Source: Pseudoalteromonas arabiensis | GTDB taxonomy: Bacteria > Pseudomonadota > Gammaproteobacteria > Enterobacterales > Alteromonadaceae | Assembly: GCF_001550155.1 (NCBI RefSeq) | Contig: NZ_LRUF01000009.1 | Coordinates: 36,262-100,261, forward strand | Length of the DNA: 64,000 nucleotides | Direction: 5' to 3' | Shown: positions 38,369 to 50,372 of the stretch, one piece after another | Layout: each line of letters begins with the position of its first letter | Numbering within the stretch: position 1 is the first letter of the stretch | The notes under the pieces: model-generated | What the model was told of the DNA's origin: nothing | The model's input: the letters and a program-made list of their open reading frames with translations, nothing else | Databases searched by the model: none | Position numbers and translations under genes: made by a program

Positions 38369-39607
38369 ATGAACTTAACGCAATTACGTCGCCAATTTCC
38401 TGCACTTATGCAACAAGTTGCGGGTCAGTCGCCGATTTTCCTTGATGGCCCAGGTGGCTCTCAAGTGCCACAGTCAGTTTTAAGTGCCATGACTGCTTAT
38501 TTGGGTTACTACAACTCAAACTTAGGCGGTGCATTTTTCTCAAGTGATAAAACGGTTGAGTTAATGGCAAACGCTCGTCAAGCTGCAGCCGATTTACTAA
38601 ATGCGCCATCTAAAGAGCAAATCGTATTTGGTGCAAACATGACAAGCTTAACGTTTAGCTTTAGCCGTGCAATTTCGCGTGATTGGACTGAAAATGATGA
38701 AATTATTGTCACCAATGCTGATCACTTCTCAAACGTTTCATCGTGGCAGCAAGCTGCTGAAGATAAAGGTGCGACAGTAAAAACGGCGCTTATCAACGAA
38801 GCTGATTGCAGCTTAGACATGGCCCACTTTGAAAGCCTTTTATCAAGCAAAACAAAGCTTGTAGCAGTGACGTATGCATCAAACACCACAGGTTCAATTA
38901 ATGACATTAAACGCATCGTTGAGCTTGCACATGCTGTTGGTGCGCTCGTTTATGTTGATGCCGTTCACTATGCACCTCATGAGCTGGTAGACGTACAAGC
39001 ACTTGATTGCGACTTCTTAGCCTGCTCTGCATACAAGTTCTTTGGTCCTCACCTTGGTATTGTATATGGCAAACGTGAGCACCTTGAAGGTTTCACACCA
39101 TACAAAGTTGAACCTGCAAAAGATATTGCGCCAGGTCGCTGGGAAACCGGTACACAAAGCTTCGAAGCCCTGGCTGGCCTTATTGCTGCGGTTGACTACA
39201 TTGCTGCAATTAGTGAGCTTGATGACAGTCATGCACGCCGAGAAAAACTCGCGGCCGCTTTTGCTATCACTAAACAACACGAAATGTCACTCAGTAAGCA
39301 TTTCTTAACTCGCTTAGCAGATTACCCACGTATTAAGTTATTTGGTATTAATGATTTGGCGCGTTTAGAAGAGCGTACACCGACCTTTGCTTTAACGTTT
39401 GAAGGTATCGAGCCGCGTATCGTGTCTGAATTTTTAGGCAAACAGCATATCTGTGTGTGGGATGGTAATTTCTATGCACAAGGTTTATGTAAGCAGCTAG
39501 GTGTATTAGATACCGGCGGTGTAGTACGTATTGGTTGTATGCATTACAACACTATTGAAGAACTCGATCAGGTTTTCGATTTATTTGATCAGTTATTAAA
39601 AATGTAA
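38369..39607 (+). CDS. Class-V aminotransferase / cysteine desulfurase-like PLP enzyme
   Basis: The 412-residue protein belongs to the 'cysteine desulfurase-like' subgroup of fold-type I PLP enzymes. The internal-aldimine Lys223 lies in CSAYKFFGPH, the cofactor Asp197 in VYVDAVH, and a substrate-phosphate GGSQVP motif near residue 30. The mobile catalytic Cys loop of IscS/SufS is not obvious, so transaminase, lyase or isomerase chemistry is as likely as desulfuration. Its gene follows the 2OG dioxygenase gene by 9 bases, suggesting successive action on one amino acid. Confidence 0.85.
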   Translation: MNLTQLRRQFPALMQQVAGQSPIFLDGPGGSQVPQSVLSAMTAYLGYYNSNLGGAFFSSDKTVELMANARQAAADLLNAPSKEQIVFGANMTSLTFSFSRAISRDWTENDEIIVTNADHFSNVSSWQQAAEDKGATVKTALINEADCSLDMAHFESLLSSKTKLVAVTYASNTTGSINDIKRIVELAHAVGALVYVDAVHYAPHELVDVQALDCDFLACSAYKFFGPHLGIVYGKREHLEGFTPYKVEPAKDIAPGRWETGTQSFEALAGLIAAVDYIAAISELDDSHARREKLAAAFAITKQHEMSLSKHFLTRLADYPRIKLFGINDLARLEERTPTFALTFEGIEPRIVSEFLGKQHICVWDGNFYAQGLCKQLGVLDTGGVVRIGCMHYNTIEELDQVFDLFDQLLKM

Positions 39608-39619
39608 ACATGTAACTAG

Positions 39620-39651
39620 TTAGCTATCAGAATGTCGTTTCTGATAGCTAA
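39620..39651. terminator. Convergent-gene hairpin, likely bidirectional terminator
   Basis: A perfect 13-bp stem (TTAGCTATCAGAA and its complement) with a 6-base loop sits between the class-V enzyme stop and the convergent 2OG oxygenase stop. The T-tracts are poor on both sides. Confidence 0.6.
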
Positions 39652-39661
39652 TATAACAAGT

Positions 39662-40366
39662 TTACGATTGCGGCTGTCCATAAATTTGTTCTGCGCGGTT
39701 AAATAAAATCCACGACGTTAGAATATACTTATCGTTTGAAATAGGCTTGTTGCCACGGTGAGTATGCGTAAAGTAACCTGGTGCTATTACCATAGAGCCT
39801 TGTTTTGGCGATATTTTACGTTGTTGATAGTAAAACTCTGTTTCTCCACCTTCTTCGACATCATTTAAGTAAAACATAAATAACAGCACACGATGCAAGG
39901 CTTCGTTATGGCCAATTTGTGGGTATACCTCACTATGCCAATACGGGTAGCCACCTTTATTAATGTCGTACTTTTGTGCCTGAATAGGACCCATTCTAAA
40001 AATTTGCTGGACTAATAGTGGCAGTTGAGGTTTACCAACTTCTTCATAGTTATCGTGTGTTAAATCAACTGGTTTTCCTGTTTTCGGATGATACACTTTC
40101 AACCCAAAGGCACCAATCATCATGAAAATGTGCTCTTCAATGTATTTAAAGACGTAACCAGCAGTGACTTGCTGAATGTGTTTTAATTGTTCAGCATATT
40201 CTGGGTGATTACTCAGATATAAGTCATGACTATCTTTCTTTGCTAAATCGATACCGCCAGAGGTCATGCCCTGCTTTAAATGCGCGCTTTGTTCAAATAG
40301 CGTGATAAAGTTGTCGCAAAATTCTTTACTAAGGGCGTTTTCGTATACACGAATAAAGTCCGTCAT
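39662..40366 (-). CDS. 2OG-Fe(II) oxygenase, prolyl-4-hydroxylase-like
   Basis: The 234-residue jelly-roll oxygenase resembles the prolyl 4-hydroxylase alpha/PKHD branch, with LLFMFYLNDVEEGGETEF and PKQGSMVIAPGYFTHTHRG. The first iron-binding motif reads H144-S-E146 instead of the usual HxD; the distal ligand is His201 or His203, followed by Lys213 for 2-oxoglutarate. HxE is known in a few active members. The substrate is unknown. It is convergent with the dioxygenase/PLP pair and divergent from the thioesterase gene. Confidence 0.82.
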   Translation of the reverse strand: MTDFIRVYENALSKEFCDNFITLFEQSAHLKQGMTSGGIDLAKKDSHDLYLSNHPEYAEQLKHIQQVTAGYVFKYIEEHIFMMIGAFGLKVYHPKTGKPVDLTHDNYEEVGKPQLPLLVQQIFRMGPIQAQKYDINKGGYPYWHSEVYPQIGHNEALHRVLLFMFYLNDVEEGGETEFYYQQRKISPKQGSMVIAPGYFTHTHRGNKPISNDKYILTSWILFNRAEQIYGQPQS

Positions 40367-40402
40367 GAGCTACCTTTTATTTATATTTTTTATAGGGTTA
40401 CT

Positions 40403-40801
40403 ATGTTTACAGAAAAAATCTCGCCTCGTTTTAGCGAAACGGATGTTCTAGGGCACATCAACAATACCGTACTCCCCGTATGGTTTGAAGCAGCGCGTGT
40501 CCCTATTTTTAAATTTTTTACACCTGATTTAAACCCTCACGACTGGAAATTGATTATTGCTAAGGTTGAAGTCAGTTTTGTTGGTGAGCTTTTTTACGGC
40601 CATGAGGTTGAAATAAAAACAAGCGTGGAGCATATCGGTTCAAGTTCATTTGTGGTGAGGCAAGAAGCTTGGCAGCAAGGCACATGTTGCGCAGTCGGTA
40701 AAACAGTGTTGGTGCGCTATGATTTTAATAATAAATGCTCACAAAAGCTTGATGAAGATGAAAAAACGGCACTTGCAGCACATTTATTCGCTTCAGAATA
40801 G
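40403..40801 (+). CDS. Acyl-CoA thioesterase, 4HBT hotdog family
   Basis: The 132-residue single hotdog domain shows the 4HBT active-site region FSETDVLGHINNTVLPVWFEAAR (catalytic Asp near residue 14, His/Asn following). The family hydrolyses acyl-CoA thioesters, such as 4-hydroxybenzoyl-CoA or medium-chain acyl-CoA; YbgC and FadM are relatives. AGGG precedes the ATG. The gene is 37 bases from the divergent 2OG oxygenase gene. Confidence 0.85.
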   Translation: MFTEKISPRFSETDVLGHINNTVLPVWFEAARVPIFKFFTPDLNPHDWKLIIAKVEVSFVGELFYGHEVEIKTSVEHIGSSSFVVRQEAWQQGTCCAVGKTVLVRYDFNNKCSQKLDEDEKTALAAHLFASE

Positions 40802-40882
40802 GGCATTTATGCCGACATTCTTTAGTGCTTGAGGTAATATACGCGCTCATTATTTTGAGTCCGTATTTCTGGGTTACACGCA

Positions 40883-41461
40883 ATGCTGTTAATGATTGAT
40901 AATTATGATTCGTTTACCTATAACTTAGTGCAGTATTTTCAGCGCTTAGATCAAGATGTATTGGTAAAACGAAATGATGAAATCAGTATTGCTGAAATCA
41001 AGCAGCTCAAGCCTGAGCACATTGTGCTTTCACCAGGACCTTGCTCTCCCAACGAAGCTGGTATTTCACTTGAGGTTGTTGAACAATTAAGAGGCCAGTT
41101 GCCAATTTTGGGAATTTGTCTTGGTCATCAATCTATTGCACAAGCTCTAGGAGCAAAGATTATTCGGGCCAAGCAGGTGATGCATGGTAAAACATCCGTT
41201 ATTCAGCATACCAACCAAGGTGTTTTTACTGGGCTTGAAAACCCGCTTCGTGTGTGTCGTTACCACTCTTTGGTTGTTGATAAGCAAACATTACCAAATG
41301 AATTGACGGTTACCGCATGGACTGAAGTAAACCATGATTTAGACGAGATTATGGGATTAATGCATCGTAACTTAGCGCTTGAAGGGGTTCAGTTTCACCC
41401 CGAGGCAATTTTGACAGAGCAGGGGCTTGAACTACTTGCTAACTTTTTAACTCGCTTCTAA
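40883..41461 (+). CDS. pabA: Glutamine amidotransferase, aminodeoxychorismate/anthranilate synthase component II
   Basis: The 192-residue class-I amidotransferase has nucleophile Cys79 in GICLGHQ and the His172/Glu174 pair in VQFHPEA. It supplies ammonia to PabB (folate) or TrpE (tryptophan). No trpE or pabB is adjacent. The nearby argD/astC homologue matches the pabA-argD neighbourhood of E. coli, which favours the PabA name, though such proteins often serve both pathways. Confidence 0.9.
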   Translation: MLLMIDNYDSFTYNLVQYFQRLDQDVLVKRNDEISIAEIKQLKPEHIVLSPGPCSPNEAGISLEVVEQLRGQLPILGICLGHQSIAQALGAKIIRAKQVMHGKTSVIQHTNQGVFTGLENPLRVCRYHSLVVDKQTLPNELTVTAWTEVNHDLDEIMGLMHRNLALEGVQFHPEAILTEQGLELLANFLTRF

Positions 41462-41486
41462 TCTTAAGTTTATTGAATTAACAATT

Positions 41487-42671
41487 ATGAACGAAAAAAC
41501 GCCTGTGCAAATAACTGAACAAGATCGCCAACAAAGGATTGCAATGATGCTTGACGAGCGCGCGCATGATTTATTGCTTGGCCATAGTTTTGCACAACGT
41601 CAAATTGGTTATATTCATACACTTGAAATTGACTATGGTGAAAAAATCGAGCAACGCACTTTACTAGAGGTGGAAGTTGCCGCCCATAAGAAGCGCCAAA
41701 AATCCAGTACGGCTCATCATAAATACCGCGCACAAGCGAGTAAACAATTACATCAAGTTATCGAAACGGCAATGAACAAGCAGCTTGAGGATATTGATTC
41801 TGTTATCCATGAAACAATTGGCATACAGGATGCTGTTCCAGCAATTATTGATATCCTCGCTGTAAAGTCGGCTTCTGTAGGGCGAATTGAGCCTTTGGTA
41901 CAAGACTTATCATGGTTAGGACGAGAGTTGGTCGCGCTTGTTAATTTGCCTTTTTATCGTAAGCAACGCAGTAAAAATACATCAGTTAAGGTCGATAACC
42001 CGTTATTAGCACTACGTTATATTGGGCTGGATAATTTAAAGTTTGTTGTTCCTACGTTTGCTGTACGTCATTGGATGCCTCATAGCACTGAACCATTTCC
42101 ATTGTTAAAGCGTCGTTTACGCGACAACTCGATGGCGTGTGCGATTGCAGCGCAAGAGATTGCAAAGTTGAATGATGTAAATGAAGAACACGCATTTACC
42201 CTTGGCATGTTAATGGATGTAGGCAAGATTGCCTTGGTAAGGTTGTACTTGCGTACATTCGAACGTGTGTGGCAACGTAAAGTAACTATGGCACGTGAAG
42301 AGCAGAATAAGGATCTTCATACCGCTTTGCTTGAACTTAAACCTGACCCATTATTTTTAAGCTCTTTGTTGAGTAAGTTATCAATGACGATTACTGCTAA
42401 GGTAATTGAGCAAATGGCTTTTCGTTACCTGCCTTTCAAAGCGGTCATGGAGCAACTTATCTCGTCACATCCGATTAGCGATGAAAGCTTACCTTTAACT
42501 CGTGTTATTTTAAAAGCACGATGTTATGCACAATTTTTGAGCTTGAACGAACATCAATTAGTTGAAAAAGACGAAATCCAGTCTTGGTTTACGTATTTTG
42601 GTTTTACTCAAACAGAGCTCAAACATCTGGCTAAATGCAATTTTGAGAATTTCAATATCAAAATCAATTAA
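41487..42671 (+). CDS. HDOD-domain protein
   Basis: The 394-residue protein has an N-terminal Gln/Arg-rich helical region (about residues 1-110) and an HDOD domain (about 115-320). The HDOD domain is a degenerate relative of HD phosphohydrolases, recognisable by the paired LALRYIGLDNLKFVVPTFAVRHW and EEHAFTLGMLMDVGKIAL segments. HDOD proteins act in signalling, often with c-di-GMP or virulence regulators, without proven enzyme activity. It lies 25 bases after pabA, so the two may share a transcript. The N-terminal part has no recognised domain. Confidence 0.82.
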   Translation: MNEKTPVQITEQDRQQRIAMMLDERAHDLLLGHSFAQRQIGYIHTLEIDYGEKIEQRTLLEVEVAAHKKRQKSSTAHHKYRAQASKQLHQVIETAMNKQLEDIDSVIHETIGIQDAVPAIIDILAVKSASVGRIEPLVQDLSWLGRELVALVNLPFYRKQRSKNTSVKVDNPLLALRYIGLDNLKFVVPTFAVRHWMPHSTEPFPLLKRRLRDNSMACAIAAQEIAKLNDVNEEHAFTLGMLMDVGKIALVRLYLRTFERVWQRKVTMAREEQNKDLHTALLELKPDPLFLSSLLSKLSMTITAKVIEQMAFRYLPFKAVMEQLISSHPISDESLPLTRVILKARCYAQFLSLNEHQLVEKDEIQSWFTYFGFTQTELKHLAKCNFENFNIKIN

Positions 42672-42804
42672 AAAAATTAACATTTTTTTTGCGACTATTC
42701 ATTCATAGTTGAGCTCAATTCATCAACAATGTTTTGCTAATCTATATAAGCTTGCCCTCCTAGTATCGCGCCTTATTCTTGTAATTTACTGATAAAATCA
42801 CTTT

Positions 42805-42818
42805 CAAATACTTATTCA
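42805..42818. promoter_or_regulatory. ARG-box-like sequence
   Basis: CAAAT-ACTT-ATTCA matches the ArgR consensus TGAAT-N4-ATTCA at 8 of 10 half-site positions. It lies 224 bases upstream of the astC/argD start. Confidence 0.3.
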
Positions 42819-42910
42819 CTATCTATGAAAAAATATCTCAAGCCCTTTATTTTCAAGGGCTGCATGAAAGTTTTCTAAGAGACAGATGGATAATTTTCTG
42901 AAATAATGGA

Positions 42911-42924
42911 TGAATGAAAATTGA
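42911..42924. promoter_or_regulatory. ARG-box-like sequence
   Basis: TGAAT-GAAA-ATTGA matches the ArgR consensus TGAAT-N4-ATTCA at 9 of 10 half-site positions, 118 bases upstream of astC/argD. ArgR control of an arginine-related operon is plausible. Confidence 0.4.
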
Positions 42925-43032
42925 ACCAAAGAGTAATTTTGGTGATTTTGCGCTAAGCTCAATCGGCTCATTAAAAGGGCTTGTTTTTTACTTGCTAGTG
43001 CCAGCTTACTCTGTGTGTGCTTACAATTATGA

Positions 43033-44247
<1,215 letters not shown>

Positions 44248-44266
44248 TTATCCAACTGTCATTTCA

Positions 44267-44286
44267 GGGCAAGTATTTGCTTGCCC
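44267..44286 (+). terminator. Weak hairpin between astC and astA
   Basis: GGGCAAG/CTTGCCC with a 6-base loop, followed by a pyrimidine-rich ACATTTCTTATTT. It may lower expression of astA and astD relative to astC. Confidence 0.4.
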
Positions 44287-44329
44287 ACATTTCTTATTTA
44301 CCGTTATTTATAAGGGAGCAAGCGGACTC

Positions 44330-45346
44330 ATGATGATCCTTCGCCCAATCCAGCAAAACGACTTTTCAGCATTAGTAAAAATTGCTGATGAATCAGGCCA
44401 TGGCTTTACGTCTTTGCCTAATAATGAAGAGTTGTTACAAAAGAAAATTGATCACTCTGTAAGCTCGTTTGCTAAAGCTGCATCGCAACCAGGTGATGAA
44501 GGTTACTTGTTTGTTCTTGAAGATAGCGAAACCGGTGAAGTGGTTGGTACCTCAGGTATCGAAGCAGCGGTTGGCTTGGATGATGCGTTTTATCACTATC
44601 ATTTAAGCAAGGCAATTCATTCATCGCGCACACTGAATGTTTACAAAGCGGTTGATATTCTTACGTTATGTAATGACTACACGGGTGCGACAGAGCTTTG
44701 TACTTTGTTTTTAAAAGATGGTTACCGTAAAAATAATAACGGTAAGCTGCTTTCAAAAGCGCGTTTTATGTTTATTAATCAACATAAGCAACGTTTTGCA
44801 GAAACTGTTATTGCAGAGATGCGCGGTGTTTCAGACGAAAATGGTGAAAGCCCATTCTGGCAATGGTTAGAAGAGCACTTTTTTTCAATGGATTTTCCGA
44901 CTGCCGATTACTTAACAGGTATTGGTCAGAAAGTCTTTATTGCTGAGTTAATGCCTAAATATCCAATTTACGTCAACTTACTTAGCAAAGACGCACAAGC
45001 AGTTATTGGACAAGTGCACGACAACACACGTCCAGCCATTGAACTGCTTAAAAGTGAAGGGTTTACCTTTAATGGTTATGTGGATATTTTTGATGCCGGT
45101 CCGACAGTGGAAGCAAAAGTAGATAATATCGCTACCATTCGTAATGCTAAAACACTTAGCGTGGAAATTGGTGAATGCCAAGGTGAAACTACCGCACTGA
45201 TAGCAAACGATAAACTTGTCGATTTTAGAGCGACTGTAGCGCAAGTTAATTTGCTATGTGATGCAGATACAATCACATTATCAGCAGAACTTGCAAAAGC
45301 ACTACACCTTAATGTGGGTGACAGTGTATCAGTTGCCGCACTTTAG
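44330..45346 (+). CDS. astA: Arginine N-succinyltransferase
   Basis: AstA transfers succinyl from succinyl-CoA to arginine, the first step of the AST pathway. The 338 residues match the family length and begin with the typical LRPIQQNDFSALVKIADESGHGFTSLP. GGGAG precedes the start; ATG at 44330 or 44333 are equally possible. It lies between astC and astD. astB and a canonical astE are not in the window. Confidence 0.95.
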   Translation: MMILRPIQQNDFSALVKIADESGHGFTSLPNNEELLQKKIDHSVSSFAKAASQPGDEGYLFVLEDSETGEVVGTSGIEAAVGLDDAFYHYHLSKAIHSSRTLNVYKAVDILTLCNDYTGATELCTLFLKDGYRKNNNGKLLSKARFMFINQHKQRFAETVIAEMRGVSDENGESPFWQWLEEHFFSMDFPTADYLTGIGQKVFIAELMPKYPIYVNLLSKDAQAVIGQVHDNTRPAIELLKSEGFTFNGYVDIFDAGPTVEAKVDNIATIRNAKTLSVEIGECQGETTALIANDKLVDFRATVAQVNLLCDADTITLSAELAKALHLNVGDSVSVAAL

Positions 45347-46834
<1,488 letters not shown>

Positions 46835-46850
46835 TCGGTACTTATAATTG

Positions 46851-46877
46851 AAAAAAGCAGCCTAGGCTGCTTTTTTT
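46851..46877 (+). terminator. Rho-independent terminator of the ast operon
   Basis: AAAAAAGCAGCC/GGCTGCTTTTTT with a two-base TA turn and T-tract. The stem is symmetric, so it could act from both sides. Confidence 0.9.
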
Positions 46878-46963
46878 GTATTAGCTTTATAGCAAAGGTA
46901 GCAATTAAAAGCGCTTTCTGCTTAAATCAATAGAGTTATAAATTTTATTAGGTGTACAGTGGT

Positions 46964-47311
46964 ATGGTTTTAGATAGGCAAGGATACGATGATCTCGTCA
47001 TGTATCTCACTCAAAATTTAGCGCTATTTGAGAAGCCTGGTCAAATAAAACCAGGAGCTCCTACCGTTTTAGAGTTAATTGAAGATGTTATTGCTGAGAA
47101 TGTGATGCTTCTTTGTGAACAACATACAGAGCTAAACACCGAACAGCGAAGTCAAATAGTTCGTGAAGTTGACGGTATTGTGTATGACTTACAAGAAGTA
47201 CTCAGTAGTGTAACTAATCAACCCGTCACTGTTGAGCAGCATGCGTTTATCGATGAGTTTGCAGGCCTTGTGAAAAACTTGTTCGACAATGCCGTAATAG
47301 AGAGCGCATAA
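46964..47311 (+). CDS. DUF3802 family protein
   Basis: The 115-residue acidic, alpha-helical protein begins GYDDLVMYLTQNLALFE and fits the DUF3802 family of Shewanella, Vibrio and Pseudoalteromonas. The function is unknown. No signal peptide or membrane segment is present. The ATG at 46964 is preferred to a GTG at 46952 because AGGTG lies upstream of it. It lies between the ast operon and an OsmC-family gene. Confidence 0.7.
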   Translation: MVLDRQGYDDLVMYLTQNLALFEKPGQIKPGAPTVLELIEDVIAENVMLLCEQHTELNTEQRSQIVREVDGIVYDLQEVLSSVTNQPVTVEQHAFIDEFAGLVKNLFDNAVIESA

Positions 47312-47398
47312 CCTTTCAAAGCCTAATATCGTTTTTCGATTGCATATCAGTGTGACTTGCTTACAATCAAACAAAAATAATTGTAAGAGATAAAACAT

Positions 47399-47812
47399 AT
47401 GCAAGCGAATGTAAAATGGGTAGAAGGTGATACGTTTATCGGCCTTTCAAATTCAGGCCACAATGTAGTTTTTGATGCCGGTAGTGACAGTGCTGCACCA
47501 AGTCCAATGGAAATGGTGCTAATGTCAGCGGGTTGTTGCTCATCTGTTGATGTAGTAAGCATCCTTAAAAAAGCCAAACAGTCGTTTAGTGATGTACACG
47601 TAAAGTTAACTGCTGAGCGTGCTGAGTCAGCCCCTCGCGTGTTTACTAAGATTAATCTACACTTTGTGGTTACTGGCGATAATGTCTCTGAAAAACACCT
47701 TGCCCGTGCTGTTCAACTGTCTGCTGAAAAGTATTGTTCGGTAGCCTTAATGCTTGATAAAACAGTAGAAATCACTCACAGCCATGAAGTTGTGCAAGAA
47801 CAGGTAAAATAA
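47399..47812 (+). CDS. OsmC/Ohr-family protein, YhfA-like
   Basis: The 137-residue protein has the OsmC fold with the SPMEMVLMSAGCCSSVDVVSIL segment (Cys-Cys at about residues 46-47) and a second Cys in SAEKYCSVALML (about residue 117). These are the peroxidatic and resolving positions of the family. YhfA of E. coli, the closest type, lies next to crp. Here no crp gene is present on either side. A role in peroxide or thiol metabolism is inferred from the family. Confidence 0.88.
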   Translation: MQANVKWVEGDTFIGLSNSGHNVVFDAGSDSAAPSPMEMVLMSAGCCSSVDVVSILKKAKQSFSDVHVKLTAERAESAPRVFTKINLHFVVTGDNVSEKHLARAVQLSAEKYCSVALMLDKTVEITHSHEVVQEQVK

Positions 47813-47900
47813 CGCTTTTTCCGAGCAGAAAATTCGTATAAAATCCGCGAACTTTTATTTCTGCTGGTGCAGGTTTCACTCGTTTTAAGGTTGGTTTAGC

Positions 47901-48713
47901 ATGAATAAACCCTTCGATAAAATTAAGCTTCATGGCTTTAATAACTTAACTAAGAGCTTAAGCTTTAGTATTTACGATATTTGTTACGCAAAGACGGAAC
48001 AACAACGTAAAGAATATATTGAATATATCGACGAACAGTACAGTGCTGATCGCCTTACCGATATTTTAGGTGAAGTTGTGGATATTATTGGTGCAAACAT
48101 TTTGAATGTTTCTCGCCAAGATTATGATCCGCAAGGTGCCAGTGTAACAATTTTGATTTCTGAAGAGCCAATTGAGCAACAAACAACGTATGACGTTGAT
48201 GAAGCGCCAGGGCCTCTTCCTGAAACGGTTGTAGCACACTTAGATAAGAGCCACATATGTGTTCATACATACCCAGAAGCTCACCCTGATGACGGTATTT
48301 GTACGTTCCGTGCCGATATCGAAGTATCAACCTGTGGCATTATTTCGCCATTAAAAGCGTTAAACTTCTTAATCCACAGCCTAGAGTCTGATGTTGTAAC
48401 AATTGACTACCGTGTACGTGGTTTTACCCGTGACGTAGATGGCGTTAAGCACTATATCGATCACGCGATTAACTCAATTCAGAACTACATGACTGAAGAT
48501 ACAAAAGAAGCGTACCAAATGATGGACGTAAACGTGTATCAAGAGAACTTGTTCCACACCAAGATGATGTTAAAAGAAACTGACTTGAATACTTATCTAT
48601 TCGGGGTTTCTACAGCCGATCTTTCTGAAGAAGAAGAAGAAGTTATCTACTCTAAATTAACCCGTGAGATGCAAGAAATCTTCTACGGTCGTAATTTACC
48701 TGATACAGAGTAA
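47901..48713 (+). CDS. speD: S-adenosylmethionine decarboxylase proenzyme
   Basis: SpeD makes decarboxy-SAM, the aminopropyl donor for spermidine. The 270-residue protein is of the E. coli (class 1) type. Self-cleavage would occur between Lys116 and Ser117 in [12 protein letters not shown], leaving a pyruvoyl group on Ser117. The neighbouring genes do not include speE. A TATAAA box near 47837 may be the -10 of its promoter. It ends at a strong palindromic terminator. Confidence 0.96.
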   Translation: MNKPFDKIKLHGFNNLTKSLSFSIYDICYAKTEQQRKEYIEYIDEQYSADRLTDILGEVVDIIGANILNVSRQDYDPQGASVTILISEEPIEQQTTYDVDEAPGPLPETVVAHLDKSHICVHTYPEAHPDDGICTFRADIEVSTCGIISPLKALNFLIHSLESDVVTIDYRVRGFTRDVDGVKHYIDHAINSIQNYMTEDTKEAYQMMDVNVYQENLFHTKMMLKETDLNTYLFGVSTADLSEEEEEVIYSKLTREMQEIFYGRNLPDTE

Positions 48714-48727
48714 GTGACAGGAAGAAT

Positions 48728-48766
48728 TAAAAACGGCGTATAAGCTAGCTTATACGCCGTTTTTTT
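48728..48766 (+). terminator. Strong palindromic terminator of speD
   Basis: An almost continuous palindrome (AAACGGCGTATAAGC mirrored around TAGC) with flanking A and T runs, typical of a bidirectional rho-independent terminator. Confidence 0.92.
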
Positions 48767-48844
48767 ATGCTTCAAATTGAGCACTGAATTGACTGCGCTT
48801 TTAAGGACTTATATGCTGATAAAAAGCCTCTGTTAAGGACAACT

Positions 48845-50353
48845 ATGACAGTTAATCTCTCTCATTCTGTATTTCTTGCAGAGCAAGTCCGCAAAAATGA
48901 AGGGCTTGCTGCTACAACAAGCGCAGTAACACTTTATGAATTGATGGAACGCGCAGGAAAGGCCGTTTTTGACCATACGTGTGCTTATTTTCCTAATGCT
49001 AGCAGGTACGTGGTATTAGTCGGTGTGGGTAATAACGCCGGTGATGGCTATGTGGTTGCCCGATTAGCAAAACAAGCGGGTAAGCAGGTGACAGTGATCG
49101 CCGCTTTGCCTGACAAGCCATTAAAAGGCGATGCACTCACTGCTCAACAAGCGTGGTTTGATGCTGGTGGTACAATTACGAAGAGTTTAAGCGCATTCGA
49201 TCAAGCCGATGTCATCGTTGATGGTTTACTTGGTACGGGTATTCAAAACGAAGTTCGCACGCCGTTTAGCCAACTTATTCAATTAGCGAATAGTAGCCGT
49301 GCCCCAATAATTGCGATAGACCTGCCCTCAGGTATTCATGCTGATACTGGCTCAATATTAGGTGTTGCGATTAAGGCACTTGTTACTGTTACCTTTGTTG
49401 GGATTAAGCAAGGTCTTGTTACGGGGCAAGGAAGAGCACAAGCTGGCGTATGTGAATTTACCGACTTAGGTATTGGTGAGGCCTTTTTAAAGCTTACAGA
49501 GCCAACGGCAGCGCTTATTAGCTATCAAACAGTTGATGCATTGCCTGCCAGAGATAACAACAGTCATAAAACAAGTCATGGCAAATTACTATGTGTCGGT
49601 GGCAATACGGGCACTGCAGGAGCAATTCGTTTAACGGCAGAAGCAGCTCTGCGTACTGGTGCGGGTATGGTCAAAGTGTTCACGCATTCAGAATCTGTGC
49701 TTAGTGTGAGTATTGGCAGGCCAGAGCTGATGGTGAGTGCAGCAAACTTAACTGCTGCACTTGAGTGGGCAAGTTGTATTGCAATAGGCCCAGGACTTGG
49801 TTTGGATACTTGGTCAGAAGAGGTCTTTGAAACGGTTATGCAGTATTGTTTTACGCATAACAAGCCTTTGGTAATTGATGCAGATGCACTTACATTGTTG
49901 GCTCAGCACGCCTCTTCATTTCCAATTGTCAATTCGGTGATCACCCCACATCCTGGTGAAGCCGCCCGTTTGCTTAACTGTAAAGCAAGTGATGTTGAAG
50001 CAAATCGCTTTGCTGCGGTAAGTGAGCTTGCACATAGCTACACAACAACCTGTGTTCTAAAAGGAGCAGGAACCTTAATGGCTAACAAAAACCAAGTATG
50101 GGTGTGTACAGATGGTAACCCTGCACTTGCTGTTGGTGGCAGTGGTGATGTTCTGACCGGCATTATTGCTGGGCTGCTTGCACAGGGGATTAATACAACG
50201 CAAGCGGCCACTTTAGGTGTTACCTTGCACGCAAAAGCGGGTGATATTTTAGCAAAGGCTGAAGGAGAGCGTGGGATGTTACCCAGTGACTTATTTAGCG
50301 TTGTAAGGCAGTTGATTAAGGAATTGGCGAGTAACGATGATTTTAACTGCTAA
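48845..50353 (+). CDS. nnr: Bifunctional NAD(P)H-hydrate epimerase / ADP-dependent dehydratase
   Basis: The 502-residue fusion repairs hydrated NAD(P)H. The N-terminal YjeF-N epimerase domain (about residues 1-215) has GVGNNAGDGYVVAR. The C-terminal ribokinase-like dehydratase domain (about 230-495) has HKTSHGKLLCVGGN, TPHPGEAARLL and the NPALAVGGSGDVLTGI nucleotide motif. The length is normal. AAGGA precedes the ATG. Its end overlaps a hairpin shared with the convergent response regulator gene. Confidence 0.95.
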   Translation: MTVNLSHSVFLAEQVRKNEGLAATTSAVTLYELMERAGKAVFDHTCAYFPNASRYVVLVGVGNNAGDGYVVARLAKQAGKQVTVIAALPDKPLKGDALTAQQAWFDAGGTITKSLSAFDQADVIVDGLLGTGIQNEVRTPFSQLIQLANSSRAPIIAIDLPSGIHADTGSILGVAIKALVTVTFVGIKQGLVTGQGRAQAGVCEFTDLGIGEAFLKLTEPTAALISYQTVDALPARDNNSHKTSHGKLLCVGGNTGTAGAIRLTAEAALRTGAGMVKVFTHSESVLSVSIGRPELMVSAANLTAALEWASCIAIGPGLGLDTWSEEVFETVMQYCFTHNKPLVIDADALTLLAQHASSFPIVNSVITPHPGEAARLLNCKASDVEANRFAAVSELAHSYTTTCVLKGAGTLMANKNQVWVCTDGNPALAVGGSGDVLTGIIAGLLAQGINTTQAATLGVTLHAKAGDILAKAEGERGMLPSDLFSVVRQLIKELASNDDFNC

Positions 50354-50372
50354 GCCGAAAAAACTTTCGGCT
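50353..50372. terminator. Hairpin between nnr and the convergent response regulator
   Basis: AGCCGAAA/TTTCGGCT with an AAAC loop. It starts at the last base of nnr and abuts the response regulator stop. No long T-tract. Confidence 0.55.

Noticed and set aside
42841..42861. Hairpin as terminator of the HDOD gene
   Set aside because: It lies 170 bases past the stop and lacks a T-tract; kept only as a note in the intergenic entry.
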